In this document: in pieces, positions 9,636 through 19,299 of the stretch
Numbering within the stretch: the stretch's first letter is position 1
How the letters are laid out: each line of letters opens with the position of its first letter
Source: an uncultured beta proteobacterium
GTDB taxonomy: Bacteria > Pseudomonadota > Gammaproteobacteria > Burkholderiales > Burkholderiaceae_C
Direction of reading: 5' to 3'
Assembly: GCA_903896425.1 (NCBI GenBank)
Contig: CAITXW010000395.1
Span: 1 to 33,274, forward strand
DNA length: 33,274 nt
Notes under the pieces: generated by a model
What the model saw: only the letters and a program-made list of their open reading frames with translations
Told to the model about the DNA's origin: nothing
Databases searched by the model: none
Position numbers and translations under genes: made by a program

Positions 9636-9657
9636 GGCTGGCTCGCCGGCGCTGTCC

Positions 9658-10908
9658 TCAGCGCGGGTTGACCAGCCGGTCGCCGACTTTGACGCCGTCT
9701 GTTATTTCGAGAATCAATCCGTAGGACAGCTTCTCGTAGGTACTAAATACCATCAGCAGGCCGTTGCGTTCCTCGGGCAGCATGATCTCGGCGCGCGCCG
9801 GGTCGGTCGGGTCGATCACGCGTTTGCCGCCTTTGAGGATGGCCAGCACGTGGCCGACTTCCATGCCGTCACGCGTGCCGCGGTTGAGGGTGACGACCTG
9901 ATTCTGTCCGGCGATCGCCACGGCATTGCCGTAGATCGAGACGATGCGGGCGTCGACCGCTTTGCCAGGCGCGCGTGGCACATAACTTTGGTAGTTGCGT
10001 GCGGGCTCGGGCAGCAGCCGGTCGCCAACGCGGACTTCTTCCTTTGCCGCCACGATATCGATGGTGGCGGGAACCAGGTCAGTCTGCGTCTTGCCGTCCT
10101 GGCTTGTTGACTGCTGGGTCGATTCGCTGCGCACCAATAGCGCCTTGCCGACATACGGTGCTTCAAAACCCAGCACCTCGCCGGTCAGCGGGTCCATCAG
10201 CGGTTTTGCATCGCGAAACAGGCGAAACGCCTTCTGCGCCTTGGTTGGCTCGTCGATGAGGGCGGCGTCACCTTGGCTGCGCGCGTAAGCGCGGTCGCCA
10301 CGGCTGAGCAGCACACGGCCGTCCTGCGTTGCGACGATGCGCGGCGCCATGCGCAGTCCATTCTCGTCAACCAGCACGGGGCCGGCAAGAAAGGGCTCCA
10401 GCATATGGGCGCTCAAGGTTGGCAAGGCGTCGCTTGGCAAACTTTCCGAGCGCACGCGGGGTGACAGTCGAACGGTACTGATTGCTGCCATGGCGGCGCT
10501 TTCAGCCGCCTCGGCGGGGGTCTGCTTGGTGCTCAGAACGGCGCGCCCGTCCTTTTTTTCGAGGTAAAGCGTTTGTCCCGGGTAAATCAGGTGCGGGTTC
10601 TTGATTTCTTCCAGATTCATGCCCCAGAGTTCGGGCCAGCGCCACGGACTCTTGAGGAACAGCCCCGAGATCGCCCACAGCGTATCGCCGCGTTGAACCG
10701 TGTGCTGGCTGGGTGCGTTGGCCGCGAGTTCGGCCAGGGGCACACCGGCCTGTGCGGTCTTGCTGGCCGTCGCTTGCTGATCCGGTGTTATGGGAAAGTT
10801 TTGGGCCCAGGCAGCGGGGGCCATTGCCAACGTGCAGCTTAAAACTGCCAGCGCAACGCCAAGCGTCCCGGGTGTTCGCTTGAATCTTTCCGTCATTGTG
10901 TTTGTCAT
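9658..10908 (-). CDS. LysM peptidoglycan-binding domain-containing exported protein
   Basis: Signal peptide 'LAVLSCTLAMAPAAWAQ'; LysM 'HTVQRGDTLWAISGLFLKSPWRWPELWGMNLEEIKNPHLIYPGQTLYL'; canonical position between dprA and def. Confidence 0.9.
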   Translation of the reverse strand: MTNTMTERFKRTPGTLGVALAVLSCTLAMAPAAWAQNFPITPDQQATASKTAQAGVPLAELAANAPSQHTVQRGDTLWAISGLFLKSPWRWPELWGMNLEEIKNPHLIYPGQTLYLEKKDGRAVLSTKQTPAEAAESAAMAAISTVRLSPRVRSESLPSDALPTLSAHMLEPFLAGPVLVDENGLRMAPRIVATQDGRVLLSRGDRAYARSQGDAALIDEPTKAQKAFRLFRDAKPLMDPLTGEVLGFEAPYVGKALLVRSESTQQSTSQDGKTQTDLVPATIDIVAAKEEVRVGDRLLPEPARNYQSYVPRAPGKAVDARIVSIYGNAVAIAGQNQVVTLNRGTRDGMEVGHVLAILKGGKRVIDPTDPARAEIMLPEERNGLLMVFSTYEKLSYGLILEITDGVKVGDRLVNPR

Positions 10909-11097
10909 GATTGGTTGCACTGAAATTGCCAATAAACAAGCCGCGATTCTGCACGCAAGCCATTGATCGGGCAACGGCTTTGGTATAGAAGCGCGGCCAG
11001 AGCGCCGAAAAGTGGCGAAAATAGCGACATCCTGAAACCTCGTGTGGCAGACTCACCCTGCACACTGTGCGTAAGCTGTTCCTTTACTGACAACCCC

Positions 11098-11607
11098 ATG
11101 GCTCTACTCCAGATTCTCCGTTACCCTGATCCCCGCTTGCACACGGTGGCCAAGCCTGTCGCTTCGGTTGACACCCGCATCCAGACGCTGATCACCGATA
11201 TGCTGCAAACCATGTACGACGCCAAGGGCATCGGGCTGGCGGCAACGCAGGTTGATGTGCACGAACGCCTTATTGTGATGGATGTATCGGAAGAGCGTGA
11301 TCAGCCGCTCATTTTGATCAATCCGCAGCTGGTCTGGACCAGCGCCGAGACCCATCTTAACGAGGAAGGCTGCCTCTCGGTGCCCGGCATCTACGACGGC
11401 GTCGAGCGCTTTGACGCGGTCACGGTCAGCGCGCTGGACGCGCAAGGCGTCTCCCGCGTTGTTGAGTCGCAGGACCTGCTGGCGGTGTGTATTCAGCATG
11501 AGATGGACCATTTGATGGGCAAGGTTTTTGTCGAATACCTCTCGCCGCTGAAACGCAACCGGATCAAGAAGAAGATGCTAAAGGCCCAGCGCGAGGAAGC
11601 GCAGTGA
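11098..11607 (+). CDS. def: Peptide deformylase
   Basis: '[19 protein letters not shown]', 'EEGCLSVPG', '[19 protein letters not shown]' (the three PDF motifs). Confidence 0.97.
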   Translation: MALLQILRYPDPRLHTVAKPVASVDTRIQTLITDMLQTMYDAKGIGLAATQVDVHERLIVMDVSEERDQPLILINPQLVWTSAETHLNEEGCLSVPGIYDGVERFDAVTVSALDAQGVSRVVESQDLLAVCIQHEMDHLMGKVFVEYLSPLKRNRIKKKMLKAQREEAQ

Positions 11608-12575
11608 GGCTGATTTTTGCCGGGACGCCGGAATTCTCCCGCGTTGCGCTCGAGCACCTGCATGCCGCCGGGCACGAGATTGCACTGGTGTTGACACAGC
11701 CGGATCGCCCGGCCGGGCGCGGCATGAAACTGCACGCCTCTGCTGTCAAGCAGTTTGCGCTCGAAAAGGGGCTGCCGATTGCCCAGCCGCGCAGCCTGCG
11801 TCTGGACGGCAAGTTCCCGGATGACGCGGCGGCTGCGCAAGCCGCTTTGCTGGCCGCCAATGCCGAAGCGATGGTGGTGGCAGCCTACGGCCTGATCCTG
11901 CCGCAGTGGGTACTCAACGTGCCAGTTCGGGGGTGCTTCAATATCCACGCCTCGATCCTGCCGCGCTGGCGCGGTGCGGCGCCGATTCAGCGCGCGATTG
12001 AAGCGGGTGATGCCGAGACGGGCGTCACCATCATGCAGATGGACGCCGGTCTGGATACCGGCGACATGCTGCTGGCGCATACAACGGAAATTCTGGTCAG
12101 CGACACCGCTGGCAGCCTGCAGGACCGGCTGGCCGTGCTCGGTGCCCGGCTCATGCTGCTGGCGCTGGAAGTGGCTTCTGTCAATGCCCTGAAACCGATC
12201 AAGCAACAGAGCGAAGCGGTGACTTACGCGCACAAAATCGACAAGGCGCAAGCGGCGATCGATTGGACGCAGGATGCGCACCTGATTGCGCGCCGGGTGC
12301 GTGCCTTCAATCCCGCCCCCGGCGCCAGTGTTGTGTTGCAGGGCGAGACGCTCAAAGTCTGGCGTGCCCAGGCGCTGGCGGGTAAGCCTCCTGCTGATGT
12401 TGCAGGTGGAACCGTGCTGGCCGTCAGCGCCGAGGCGATTGTGGTGGCGGCACTGGACTCGATGCTGGCCATTACGGAGTTGCAGCGTCCCGGCGCCAAG
12501 CGCCTGAGCGCAGCCGACTTTCTGCGCGGCTTTGATCTGCGCGCTGGCATGGTCTTTGAAATGAGTTCGCGCTAG
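11604..12575 (+). CDS. fmt: Methionyl-tRNA formyltransferase
   Basis: '[19 protein letters not shown]', '[14 protein letters not shown]', '[45 protein letters not shown]'; GTG start overlaps the def stop. Confidence 0.97.
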   Translation: MRLIFAGTPEFSRVALEHLHAAGHEIALVLTQPDRPAGRGMKLHASAVKQFALEKGLPIAQPRSLRLDGKFPDDAAAAQAALLAANAEAMVVAAYGLILPQWVLNVPVRGCFNIHASILPRWRGAAPIQRAIEAGDAETGVTIMQMDAGLDTGDMLLAHTTEILVSDTAGSLQDRLAVLGARLMLLALEVASVNALKPIKQQSEAVTYAHKIDKAQAAIDWTQDAHLIARRVRAFNPAPGASVVLQGETLKVWRAQALAGKPPADVAGGTVLAVSAEAIVVAALDSMLAITELQRPGAKRLSAADFLRGFDLRAGMVFEMSSR

Positions 12576-13306
12576 TGTTTTTTCTGCGCAGCCACTACCG
12601 CCATCCAGAATTTCGGCAGGGTGCGATGGATTCGCTCACCGTGGCGCCCGGCATTGCGGCCTGGGGCCTGATGACCGGCGTGGCCATGATGAACTCTGGC
12701 ATGAGCACGGCCGAGGCGCTGCTGATGGGCCTGATCGTTTTTGCCGGCAGTTCGCAGTTGGCGGCCATTCCCCTGCTCGGTGCCGGTGCGCCGATGTGGG
12801 TGATTCTGGCCACCGGCTTTTGCGTCAATCTGCGCTTTGTGGTGTTCAGTGCGCACATGCGGCCGTATGTGATGCACCTGCCACTCTGGCAGCGGCTGCT
12901 GACGGGCTATCTCACCACCGATCTGAGCTATGTACTGTTCAGCAACCGATTCCCCCATGCTGGCAGCGATGCCGAGCAACTGCAGGCCCAGCAAGCCTAT
13001 CTGGCAGGCAATTGCGGGGTCGCTTGGGTCGCCTGGGTTGGCTGCAGTGTGATCGGTGTGGTGCTCTGCAATTTCATTCCGGCGCAATGGGGTCTGGGTT
13101 TTGCCGGCATTCTGGCCTTACTGGGCATTCTGTGTTCGCTGGCTTCGAGCCGGCTGCGCCGGGTCTCTATCGGCATTTCCGGTGCCGTGGCGGTTGCTGC
13201 ATTCGCGCTGCCGTTCAAGCTCAACATTCTGGTGGCCATCCTGGTGACGGTCCTGATCTGTCTGATGCTGGAGAACACCGTCTGGTTCAGACAGGAGCGG
13301 GCATGA
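12575..13306 (+). CDS. azlC: AzlC family branched-chain amino acid exporter, large subunit
   Basis: 'VAPGIAAWGLMTGVAMMNSGMSTAEALLMGLIVFAGSSQLAAIPLL' AzlC signature; followed by azlD. Start codon uncertain (GTG 12575 or ATG 12626). Confidence 0.88.
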   Translation: MFFLRSHYRHPEFRQGAMDSLTVAPGIAAWGLMTGVAMMNSGMSTAEALLMGLIVFAGSSQLAAIPLLGAGAPMWVILATGFCVNLRFVVFSAHMRPYVMHLPLWQRLLTGYLTTDLSYVLFSNRFPHAGSDAEQLQAQQAYLAGNCGVAWVAWVGCSVIGVVLCNFIPAQWGLGFAGILALLGILCSLASSRLRRVSIGISGAVAVAAFALPFKLNILVAILVTVLICLMLENTVWFRQERA

Positions 13307-13653
13307 GCCTTGATGCCAATCCATGGACCATCGCAGTCATCATTGGCCTGACGCTGGTGACGGTGCTGACGCGTTCATTGTTCTTTATCTCCAGCAAGCC
13401 CTGGAAGTTGCCAATCTGGGCACAGCGCGGGCTGCAATACGCGCCGATTGCCGCGCTGGCCGGCGTTGTTGTGCCGGAAATGGTGATGACACAGGGCCAG
13501 TTGATTCATACCTTGCAGGACGCGCGGCTGTTTGCCGTGCTCGCCGGCGCCGGCTGGTTCTTCTGGCGCAAAGGCGCCGGTCAGGCGGTGCTGGGCACCA
13601 TCATTGCCGGCATGGCGGTTTATTTGCCTTTGCATCTGGGCCTGGGTTGGTAG
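13303..13653 (+). CDS. azlD: AzlD domain-containing protein
   Basis: '[60 protein letters not shown]'; 4-bp overlap with azlC. Confidence 0.88.
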   Translation: MSLDANPWTIAVIIGLTLVTVLTRSLFFISSKPWKLPIWAQRGLQYAPIAALAGVVVPEMVMTQGQLIHTLQDARLFAVLAGAGWFFWRKGAGQAVLGTIIAGMAVYLPLHLGLGW

Positions 13654-13706
13654 CGCCGCGCTGGCTTTTACAATCCGGACAAGCATTTTTACCAACAGGG
13701 TTTCTC

Positions 13707-14900
13707 ATGAACGCCATCCGTTTTTCCGATCTCTGCGCCCAGGGCCATGTCACTGGCAAGCGCGTCTTCATCCGTGCCGATCTCAACGTGCCGCAGGACG
13801 ACGCCGGCCACATCACCGAAGACACACGTATCCGCGCCTCCATCCCCTGCATCCGCATGGCGCTCGATGCGGGCGCCGCCGTCATGGTGACTTCACATCT
13901 GGGGCGGCCGACCGAAGGCGTTTTTACCCAAGCCGATTCACTGGCGCCAGTGGCGGCGCGTCTGGCCGAGTTGCTGGGACGCCCGGTTCCGCTGCTGCAG
14001 AACTGGGTCGATGGCGTCAGCGTTACCGCCGGTGACGTGGTGCTGCTGGAGAACTGCCGCGTCAACAAGGGCGAGAAGAAGAACAACGAGGAACTGGCGA
14101 AGAAGATGGCCGCGCTGTGCGACATCTTTGTGCACGACGCTTTCGGCACGGCGCACCGCGCCGAAGCCTCGACCTACGGCATCGCACAGTTCGCCAAAGT
14201 GGCTTGCGCCGGACCGCTGCTGGCGGCCGAGATGGACGCCATCACGCTGGCGCTGGCCAATCCGAAGCGCCCCATGGTGGCGATCGTTGCCGGCTCCAAG
14301 GTCTCGACCAAGCTCACCATCCTCAAAAGCCTGGCGAGCAAGGTCGATCAACTGATCGTCGGTGGCGGGATTGCCAACACCTTCATGCTGGCCGCTGGTC
14401 TTAAGATTGGCAAGAGCCTGGCCGAGCCCGATCTGCTCTCAGATGCCAGGGACGTGATCGAAGCCATGCGCGCACGCGGCGCGGCCGTGCCGATTCCGAC
14501 CGATGTCGTGACCGCCAAGACGTTTGCGGCTGATGCGCCGGCCACGGTCAAGGCTGCCACCGATGTCGCCGACGACGACCTGATCCTGGACATCGGCCCG
14601 CAGACGGCGGCGCTGCTGGCGGCGCAACTCAAGATGGCGGGCACCATCGTCTGGAACGGGCCGGTGGGCGTTTTCGAATTCCCCGCCTTCGAGAACGGCA
14701 CGCGTGTGATTGCGCACGCGATTGCCGAGTCCAGCGCGTTCTCAATCGCTGGCGGCGGCGACACGCTGGCCGCCATTGCGAAGTACGGAATTGAAAAGCA
14801 AATTGGCTACATCTCGACCGGCGGCGGTGCTTTCCTGGAAGTGCTTGAAGGCAAGACCCTGCCCGCGTTCGAGATCCTGACGCGCCGCGCCAGCGCCTGA
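13707..14900 (+). CDS. pgk: Phosphoglycerate kinase
   Basis: '[16 protein letters not shown]', '[16 protein letters not shown]', '[14 protein letters not shown]', '[18 protein letters not shown]', '[11 protein letters not shown]'. ATG at 13707. Confidence 0.97.
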   Translation: MNAIRFSDLCAQGHVTGKRVFIRADLNVPQDDAGHITEDTRIRASIPCIRMALDAGAAVMVTSHLGRPTEGVFTQADSLAPVAARLAELLGRPVPLLQNWVDGVSVTAGDVVLLENCRVNKGEKKNNEELAKKMAALCDIFVHDAFGTAHRAEASTYGIAQFAKVACAGPLLAAEMDAITLALANPKRPMVAIVAGSKVSTKLTILKSLASKVDQLIVGGGIANTFMLAAGLKIGKSLAEPDLLSDARDVIEAMRARGAAVPIPTDVVTAKTFAADAPATVKAATDVADDDLILDIGPQTAALLAAQLKMAGTIVWNGPVGVFEFPAFENGTRVIAHAIAESSAFSIAGGGDTLAAIAKYGIEKQIGYISTGGGAFLEVLEGKTLPAFEILTRRASA

Positions 14901-14914
14901 AGCGGCGCGCGTCG

Positions 14915-14933
14915 CGGCGCCAGCTTGGCGCCG
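14915..14933. other. Intergenic hairpin downstream of pgk (possible processing/attenuation element)
   Basis: CGGCGCCA-GCT-TGGCGCCG, perfect 8-bp stem; no T tract follows. Confidence 0.4.
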
Positions 14934-14990
14934 GCAGGTCGTTGCTTCCGTGTGAGAATGGCAGCTTGATTACAGACTGAGACTTCTTCC

Positions 14991-16421
14991 ATGCCCCGTC
15001 GCGCCACCAAAATCGTTGCCACTCTGGGACCCGCCTGCAGCGATCCTGTCATCCTTGAGCAGATGATTCGCGCCGGCGTCAACGTTGTGCGCCTTAATTT
15101 CAGCCATGGCACGGCACAGGACCACATCGAGCGCGCGCGCATGGTGCGCGAAGTCTCGGCGCGTGTCGGGCGCGAGGTTGCCATCATGGCCGACCTGCAA
15201 GGCCCCAAGATCCGCGTCGGGAAATTTGCGCAGGGCAAGGTGATGCTGGAACCCGGCCAGAAATTTGTGCTCGATGCGGCGCGCACCGAACTCGGCGATA
15301 TTCATGCGGTTGGTCTGGACTACAAGGCGCTGCCGCGCGAAGTCAAGGCCGGTGACGTGCTGCTGCTCAATGACGGCCTGATCGTGATCACGGTCGACGC
15401 GGTGCAGGGCGAGGCTATTCACACCACCGTCAAGCTCGGTGGCGAACTCTCCAATAACAAGGGTATCAACAAGCAAGGCGGTGGATTGACCGCGCCGGCG
15501 CTGACGGCCAAGGACATGGACGATATCCGTACCGCCATGCGCTTCCACGCCGACTACGTGGCGGTGAGCTTTCCCAAGAGTGCCACCGACATGGAGATGG
15601 CGCGCCAACTCTGCAACGTCGCGGCCGATGAGGGGCACAGGCCCGGGTTGATCGCCAAGATCGAACGCGCCGAGGCGATTCCCAAACTCGAGGAAATTCT
15701 GTTGGCCAGCGACGGCATCATGGTGGCGCGCGGCGACTTGGCGGTGGAGGTTGGCAACGCAGCGGTGCCGGCGCTGCAAAAACGCATGATCAAGCTCGCA
15801 CGCGAGCACGACAAGGTGGTGATCACGGCGACCCAGATGATGGAGTCCATGATCACGAACCCGGTGCCCACGCGCGCCGAGGTCAGTGATGTGGCCAACG
15901 CCGTGCTTGACGGCACCGATGCTGTGATGCTGTCAGCCGAGACTGCCGCCGGCAAGTACCCGCTGGAAACGGTGCAGGAGATGGCCAAGATCTGCCACGC
16001 GGCCGAGGGCGGCGAAGACTTCAAGCTCGAAGCCGACTTCACCGGCAAAACCTTTGCGCGCATCGACCAATCGATTGCCATGGGCGCGCTGTTCACCGCG
16101 CACCACCTGGGCGCCAAGGCTATCGTCGCCATGACCGACAGCGGCTCCACCGCGCTGTGGATGAGTCGGCACTTGATCCATGTGCCGATTTATGCGCTGA
16201 CCTCCAAGGTGGCAACGCAGCGCCGCATGACGCTGTACCGCAACGTGCGCCCGCTGTTCATGGACACCAGTGCCGACCGCGATACCGCGTTGGCCGAAGT
16301 TGAGAGCAATCTCAAAACCCGTGGCCTGGTGCAAACAGGGGATGTCTACGCCATCACCTGCGGCGAACCCATGGGCGCGCCGGGTGGAACCAACATGCTC
16401 AAAATTTGCCGGGTCAGTTAG
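14991..16421 (+). CDS. pyk: Pyruvate kinase
   Basis: 'RRATKIVATLGPACSDPVILEQMIRAGVNVVRLNFSHG', 'KIERAEAIPKLEEILLASDGIMVARGDLAVEVG', 'ATQMMESMITNPVPTRAEVSDVANAVLDGTDAVMLSAETAAGKYP'. Confidence 0.97.
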   Translation: MPRRATKIVATLGPACSDPVILEQMIRAGVNVVRLNFSHGTAQDHIERARMVREVSARVGREVAIMADLQGPKIRVGKFAQGKVMLEPGQKFVLDAARTELGDIHAVGLDYKALPREVKAGDVLLLNDGLIVITVDAVQGEAIHTTVKLGGELSNNKGINKQGGGLTAPALTAKDMDDIRTAMRFHADYVAVSFPKSATDMEMARQLCNVAADEGHRPGLIAKIERAEAIPKLEEILLASDGIMVARGDLAVEVGNAAVPALQKRMIKLAREHDKVVITATQMMESMITNPVPTRAEVSDVANAVLDGTDAVMLSAETAAGKYPLETVQEMAKICHAAEGGEDFKLEADFTGKTFARIDQSIAMGALFTAHHLGAKAIVAMTDSGSTALWMSRHLIHVPIYALTSKVATQRRMTLYRNVRPLFMDTSADRDTALAEVESNLKTRGLVQTGDVYAITCGEPMGAPGGTNMLKICRVS

Positions 16422-16439
16422 CGCTTGTCATCGTAACGT

Positions 16440-16522
16440 GTAGCCCGTATGAAGCGCAGCGTAATACGGGGTTGCCAGCGCGGGGGTGTCCCGTATTGCG
16501 CCTTCGGCTCCATACGGGCTAC
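16440..16522. repeat. REP/BIME-like palindromic repeat, copy 1
   Basis: Terminal inverted arms GTAGCCCGTATG (16440-16451) and CATACGGGCTAC (16511-16522), nested inner arms AATACGGG / CCCGTATT; same outer arms as 32136-32200. Confidence 0.85.
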
Positions 16523-16605
16523 AGACTGCGCGTAGTTGACTATTCCCCAGACGGTAAAATTCACCCAAGTTACCGACCGATTACCAACTTTTGAAGGATT
16601 CCATC

Positions 16606-17670
16606 ATGGCTCTTGTTTCCATGCGCGAACTGCTTGACCATGCCGCTACCAATGGCTACGGCATTCCGGCTTTCAATGTCAACAACCTGGAGCAGGTACA
16701 GGCCGTCATGGCCGCAGCCGAGGAGGTTGGCGCGCCGGTCATCCTGCAGGCCAGCGCGGGTGCCCGCAAGTATGCGGGTGAGTCCTTCATCAAGCATTTG
16801 ATTCTGGCCGCGGTCGAGGCCTATCCGCATATTCCGCTGGTCATGCACCAGGACCACGGTCAAAACCCCGACGTTTGCCAGGGCGCGATCAACCTGGGTT
16901 TCAGCTCGGTCATGATGGACGGCTCGCTGATGGCCGACGGCAAGACCATTGCCAGCTACGAGTACAACGTCGAAGTCACGCGCAAGGTGGTCGATCTGGC
17001 GCACGCCACTGGCGTTACCGTGGAAGGCGAACTCGGCTGCCTGGGCAGTCTGGAAACCATGAAGGGTGACAAGGAAGACGGACACGGCACCGATGCCACC
17101 ATGACGCGCGAACAGATGCTGACCGACCCCGAGCAAGCGGCTGATTTCGTCAAGCGCACCCAGCTTGATGCGCTGGCGATTGCCATCGGCACCAGCCACG
17201 GCGCCTACAAGTTCACGCGCAAGCCCACTGGCGACATCCTGGCGATTGACCGCGTCAAGCAGATCAACCAGCGCATTCCCAACACGCATCTGGTGATGCA
17301 TGGCTCCAGCAGCGTGCCGCAGGATCTGCTGGCCATCATCCGCGAGTTCGGTGGTGACATGAAGGAAACCTACGGCGTGCCGGTCGAGGAAATCCAGAAG
17401 GCGATCAAGTTCGGCGTGCGCAAGATCAACATCGACACCGATATCCGCCTGGCCATGACCGGCGCGGTGCGCAAGTACATGGTGCAGAACCCGGACAAGT
17501 TCGACATGCGCGATTGGCTCAAGCCTGCGCGCGAGGCTGCCAAGCAGATCTGCAAGCAGCGTTACCTGGAGTTCGGTTGCGAAGGCCAGGCCGGCAAGAT
17601 CAAAGGCTACAGTCTGTCGGTTGTGGCCGGTCAATACGCAAGAGGTGAGCTAGCGCAAGTTGTGCAGTAA
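16606..17670 (+). CDS. fba: Class II fructose-bisphosphate aldolase
   Basis: '[58 protein letters not shown]', 'LVMHQDHGQ', '[23 protein letters not shown]' of the class II (Calvin-type) aldolases. Confidence 0.96.
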   Translation: MALVSMRELLDHAATNGYGIPAFNVNNLEQVQAVMAAAEEVGAPVILQASAGARKYAGESFIKHLILAAVEAYPHIPLVMHQDHGQNPDVCQGAINLGFSSVMMDGSLMADGKTIASYEYNVEVTRKVVDLAHATGVTVEGELGCLGSLETMKGDKEDGHGTDATMTREQMLTDPEQAADFVKRTQLDALAIAIGTSHGAYKFTRKPTGDILAIDRVKQINQRIPNTHLVMHGSSSVPQDLLAIIREFGGDMKETYGVPVEEIQKAIKFGVRKINIDTDIRLAMTGAVRKYMVQNPDKFDMRDWLKPAREAAKQICKQRYLEFGCEGQAGKIKGYSLSVVAGQYARGELAQVVQ

Positions 17671-17688
17671 GCATCGTTGCGATAATGC

Positions 17689-17726
17689 AGGCCTGCCACG
17701 GTTGAACCACCGTCGCAGGCCTTTTT
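17689..17726 (+). terminator. Rho-independent terminator downstream of fba
   Basis: AGGCCTGC ... GCAGGCCT perfect stem with inner ACGGT/ACCGT pairing, followed by TTTT. Confidence 0.88.
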
Positions 17727-17758
17727 CATTCTGTTCCCTTCACGCCTGATTGCCTGCC

Positions 17759-18667
17759 ATGACTGCTGCCCTGCACACCTCCACCCTCACTTCCCTGCCC
17801 CTGCTGGCGCGCGGCAAGGTGCGCGATAACTACGCCGTCGGTGACGACCGCATCCTGATGGTCGCCAGTGACCGCCTGAGCGCCTTCGACGTCATCATGG
17901 GCGAGCCGATTCCGGGCAAGGGCGCGCTGCTGACCAAGATGGCGCTGTTCTGGTTCGACAAGCTGGGGCCGCAGGGCCTCAACATTTGCCCTATCCATCT
18001 CACCGGCGAGGCGCCCGAGAGCGTGGTGACACCGGCTGAGGTGCCGCAGGTGGTGGGGCGCTCGATGCTGGTCAAGCGCCTCAAACCGCTGCCAGTCGAG
18101 GCGGTAGTGCGCGGTTATCTGGCCGGGAGTGGCTGGAAGGAATACCAGCAAAGCCAGTCGGTGTGCGGCGTCAAGCTGCCGGCTGGTTTGAAGAATGCCT
18201 CGAAACTGCCGGCGCCGATCTACACGCCCGCCGCCAAGGCCGCAGCCGGCGACCATGACGAGAACATCACGTTCGAGCAGACCGTCGCCACCATCGGTCT
18301 CGATCTGGCAACCCGCATGCGCGACATCAGCATTCGCCTGTACCAGGCAGCCGCCGAGATGGCTTTGAAGAAGGGCATCATCATTGCCGACACCAAGTTC
18401 GAGTTTGGACTCGATGCCGATGGCACACTGACCTTGATGGACGAAGTGCTGACGCCGGATTCCTCACGCTTCTGGCCGGCCGAGAGCTACCAGGAAGGCA
18501 TCAACCCGCCGAGCTACGACAAGCAGTTCGTACGCGACTGGCTGGAGCAGGTGCAGATCGACGGCAAACCCTGGAACAAGACGCCACCGGCGCCGCGCGT
18601 GCCCAATGAAGTCATTGCCAAAACCGCCGCGAAGTATCAGGAAGCGCTGCAGCGACTGATGGGCTGA
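17759..18667 (+). CDS. purC: Phosphoribosylaminoimidazole-succinocarboxamide synthase
   Basis: '[54 protein letters not shown]', '[15 protein letters not shown]', '[30 protein letters not shown]'. Confidence 0.97.
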   Translation: MTAALHTSTLTSLPLLARGKVRDNYAVGDDRILMVASDRLSAFDVIMGEPIPGKGALLTKMALFWFDKLGPQGLNICPIHLTGEAPESVVTPAEVPQVVGRSMLVKRLKPLPVEAVVRGYLAGSGWKEYQQSQSVCGVKLPAGLKNASKLPAPIYTPAAKAAAGDHDENITFEQTVATIGLDLATRMRDISIRLYQAAAEMALKKGIIIADTKFEFGLDADGTLTLMDEVLTPDSSRFWPAESYQEGINPPSYDKQFVRDWLEQVQIDGKPWNKTPPAPRVPNEVIAKTAAKYQEALQRLMG

Positions 18668-18707
18668 TTCCGCCCGTGTCGGGATGGGCTTGAAGCGGCG
18701 CGTATTT

Positions 18708-18727
18708 TGTGTCACACTTGTGGCACA
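18708..18727. promoter_or_regulatory. Near-palindromic candidate operator upstream of the antitoxin gene
   Basis: TGTGTCACACTTGTGGCACA: 16 of 20 positions agree with its own reverse complement; lies 14 bp before the antitoxin ATG. Confidence 0.5.
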
Positions 18728-18741
18728 TCAGGAGCAGCACC

Positions 18742-19005
18742 ATGTCCACCACCACCCTGCGCATTGAAGAAGGCTTGCGCGAACGCATCGGCCGGCTTGC
18801 CACGGCTCTGAACCAGACGCCGCACAGTTTCATGGTCGAAGCGCTGGCGCAAAAGGCCGATGAGGCCGAGTGGCGCTTGGGCATGCAGAACGAGGCCTGG
18901 CAACGCGATGCGGCCCTGCAAGCCGGCGAGCCGGGTGTGGAGTGGCACGAAATGAAGACCTATCTTCAGTCCCGTCTTTCCAAAGCCAAGGCCAAGCGCA
19001 AATGA
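18742..19005 (+). CDS. Ribbon-helix-helix (CopG/RelB-like) antitoxin
   Basis: 'MSTTTLRIEEGLRERIGRLATALNQTPHSFMVEALAQKADEAEW' is an RHH-type N-terminus; 4-bp overlap with a downstream RelE/ParE-like gene. Confidence 0.82.
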   Translation: MSTTTLRIEEGLRERIGRLATALNQTPHSFMVEALAQKADEAEWRLGMQNEAWQRDAALQAGEPGVEWHEMKTYLQSRLSKAKAKRK

Positions 19006-19298
19006 GCCGGATCATTCTGGCACCTGAACTGCGCGCTGACTTTGACCGGATTTTTGATTTTCTGTTCGAGCACGCGCCGGAATATGCGGCGCCGCGCATT
19101 GAAGCCATCACCGACGTCATCGACGTTCTGGCCAGCAGCCCGCTGATCGGGCGTCCGGTGGCTTTCGGTCAGCGCGAACTCATCATTTCAACTGGTGCCA
19201 GCGGTTATCTGGCGCTGTACCGCTACGACCCCGCAGCGGATACCGTCTTCATTCTGGCGCTGCGCAGCCAGCGCGAACGCGACTACAAACGGTCCTGA
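19002..19298 (+). CDS. RelE/ParE superfamily toxin
   Basis: 'MSRIILAPELRADFDRIFDFLFEHAPEYAAPRIEAITDVIDVLASSPLIGRPV...ISTGASGYLALYRYDPAADTVFILALRSQRERDYKRS' fits the ParE fold pattern. Confidence 0.85.
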   Translation: MSRIILAPELRADFDRIFDFLFEHAPEYAAPRIEAITDVIDVLASSPLIGRPVAFGQRELIISTGASGYLALYRYDPAADTVFILALRSQRERDYKRS

Positions 19299-19299
19299 T

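Noticed and set aside
8793-9671. 292-aa + strand ORF opposite dprA
   Set aside because: Antisense shadow of DprA with no recognisable motifs.
16570-17634. 354-aa minus-strand ORF opposite fba
   Set aside because: Antisense shadow of an unambiguous class II aldolase.
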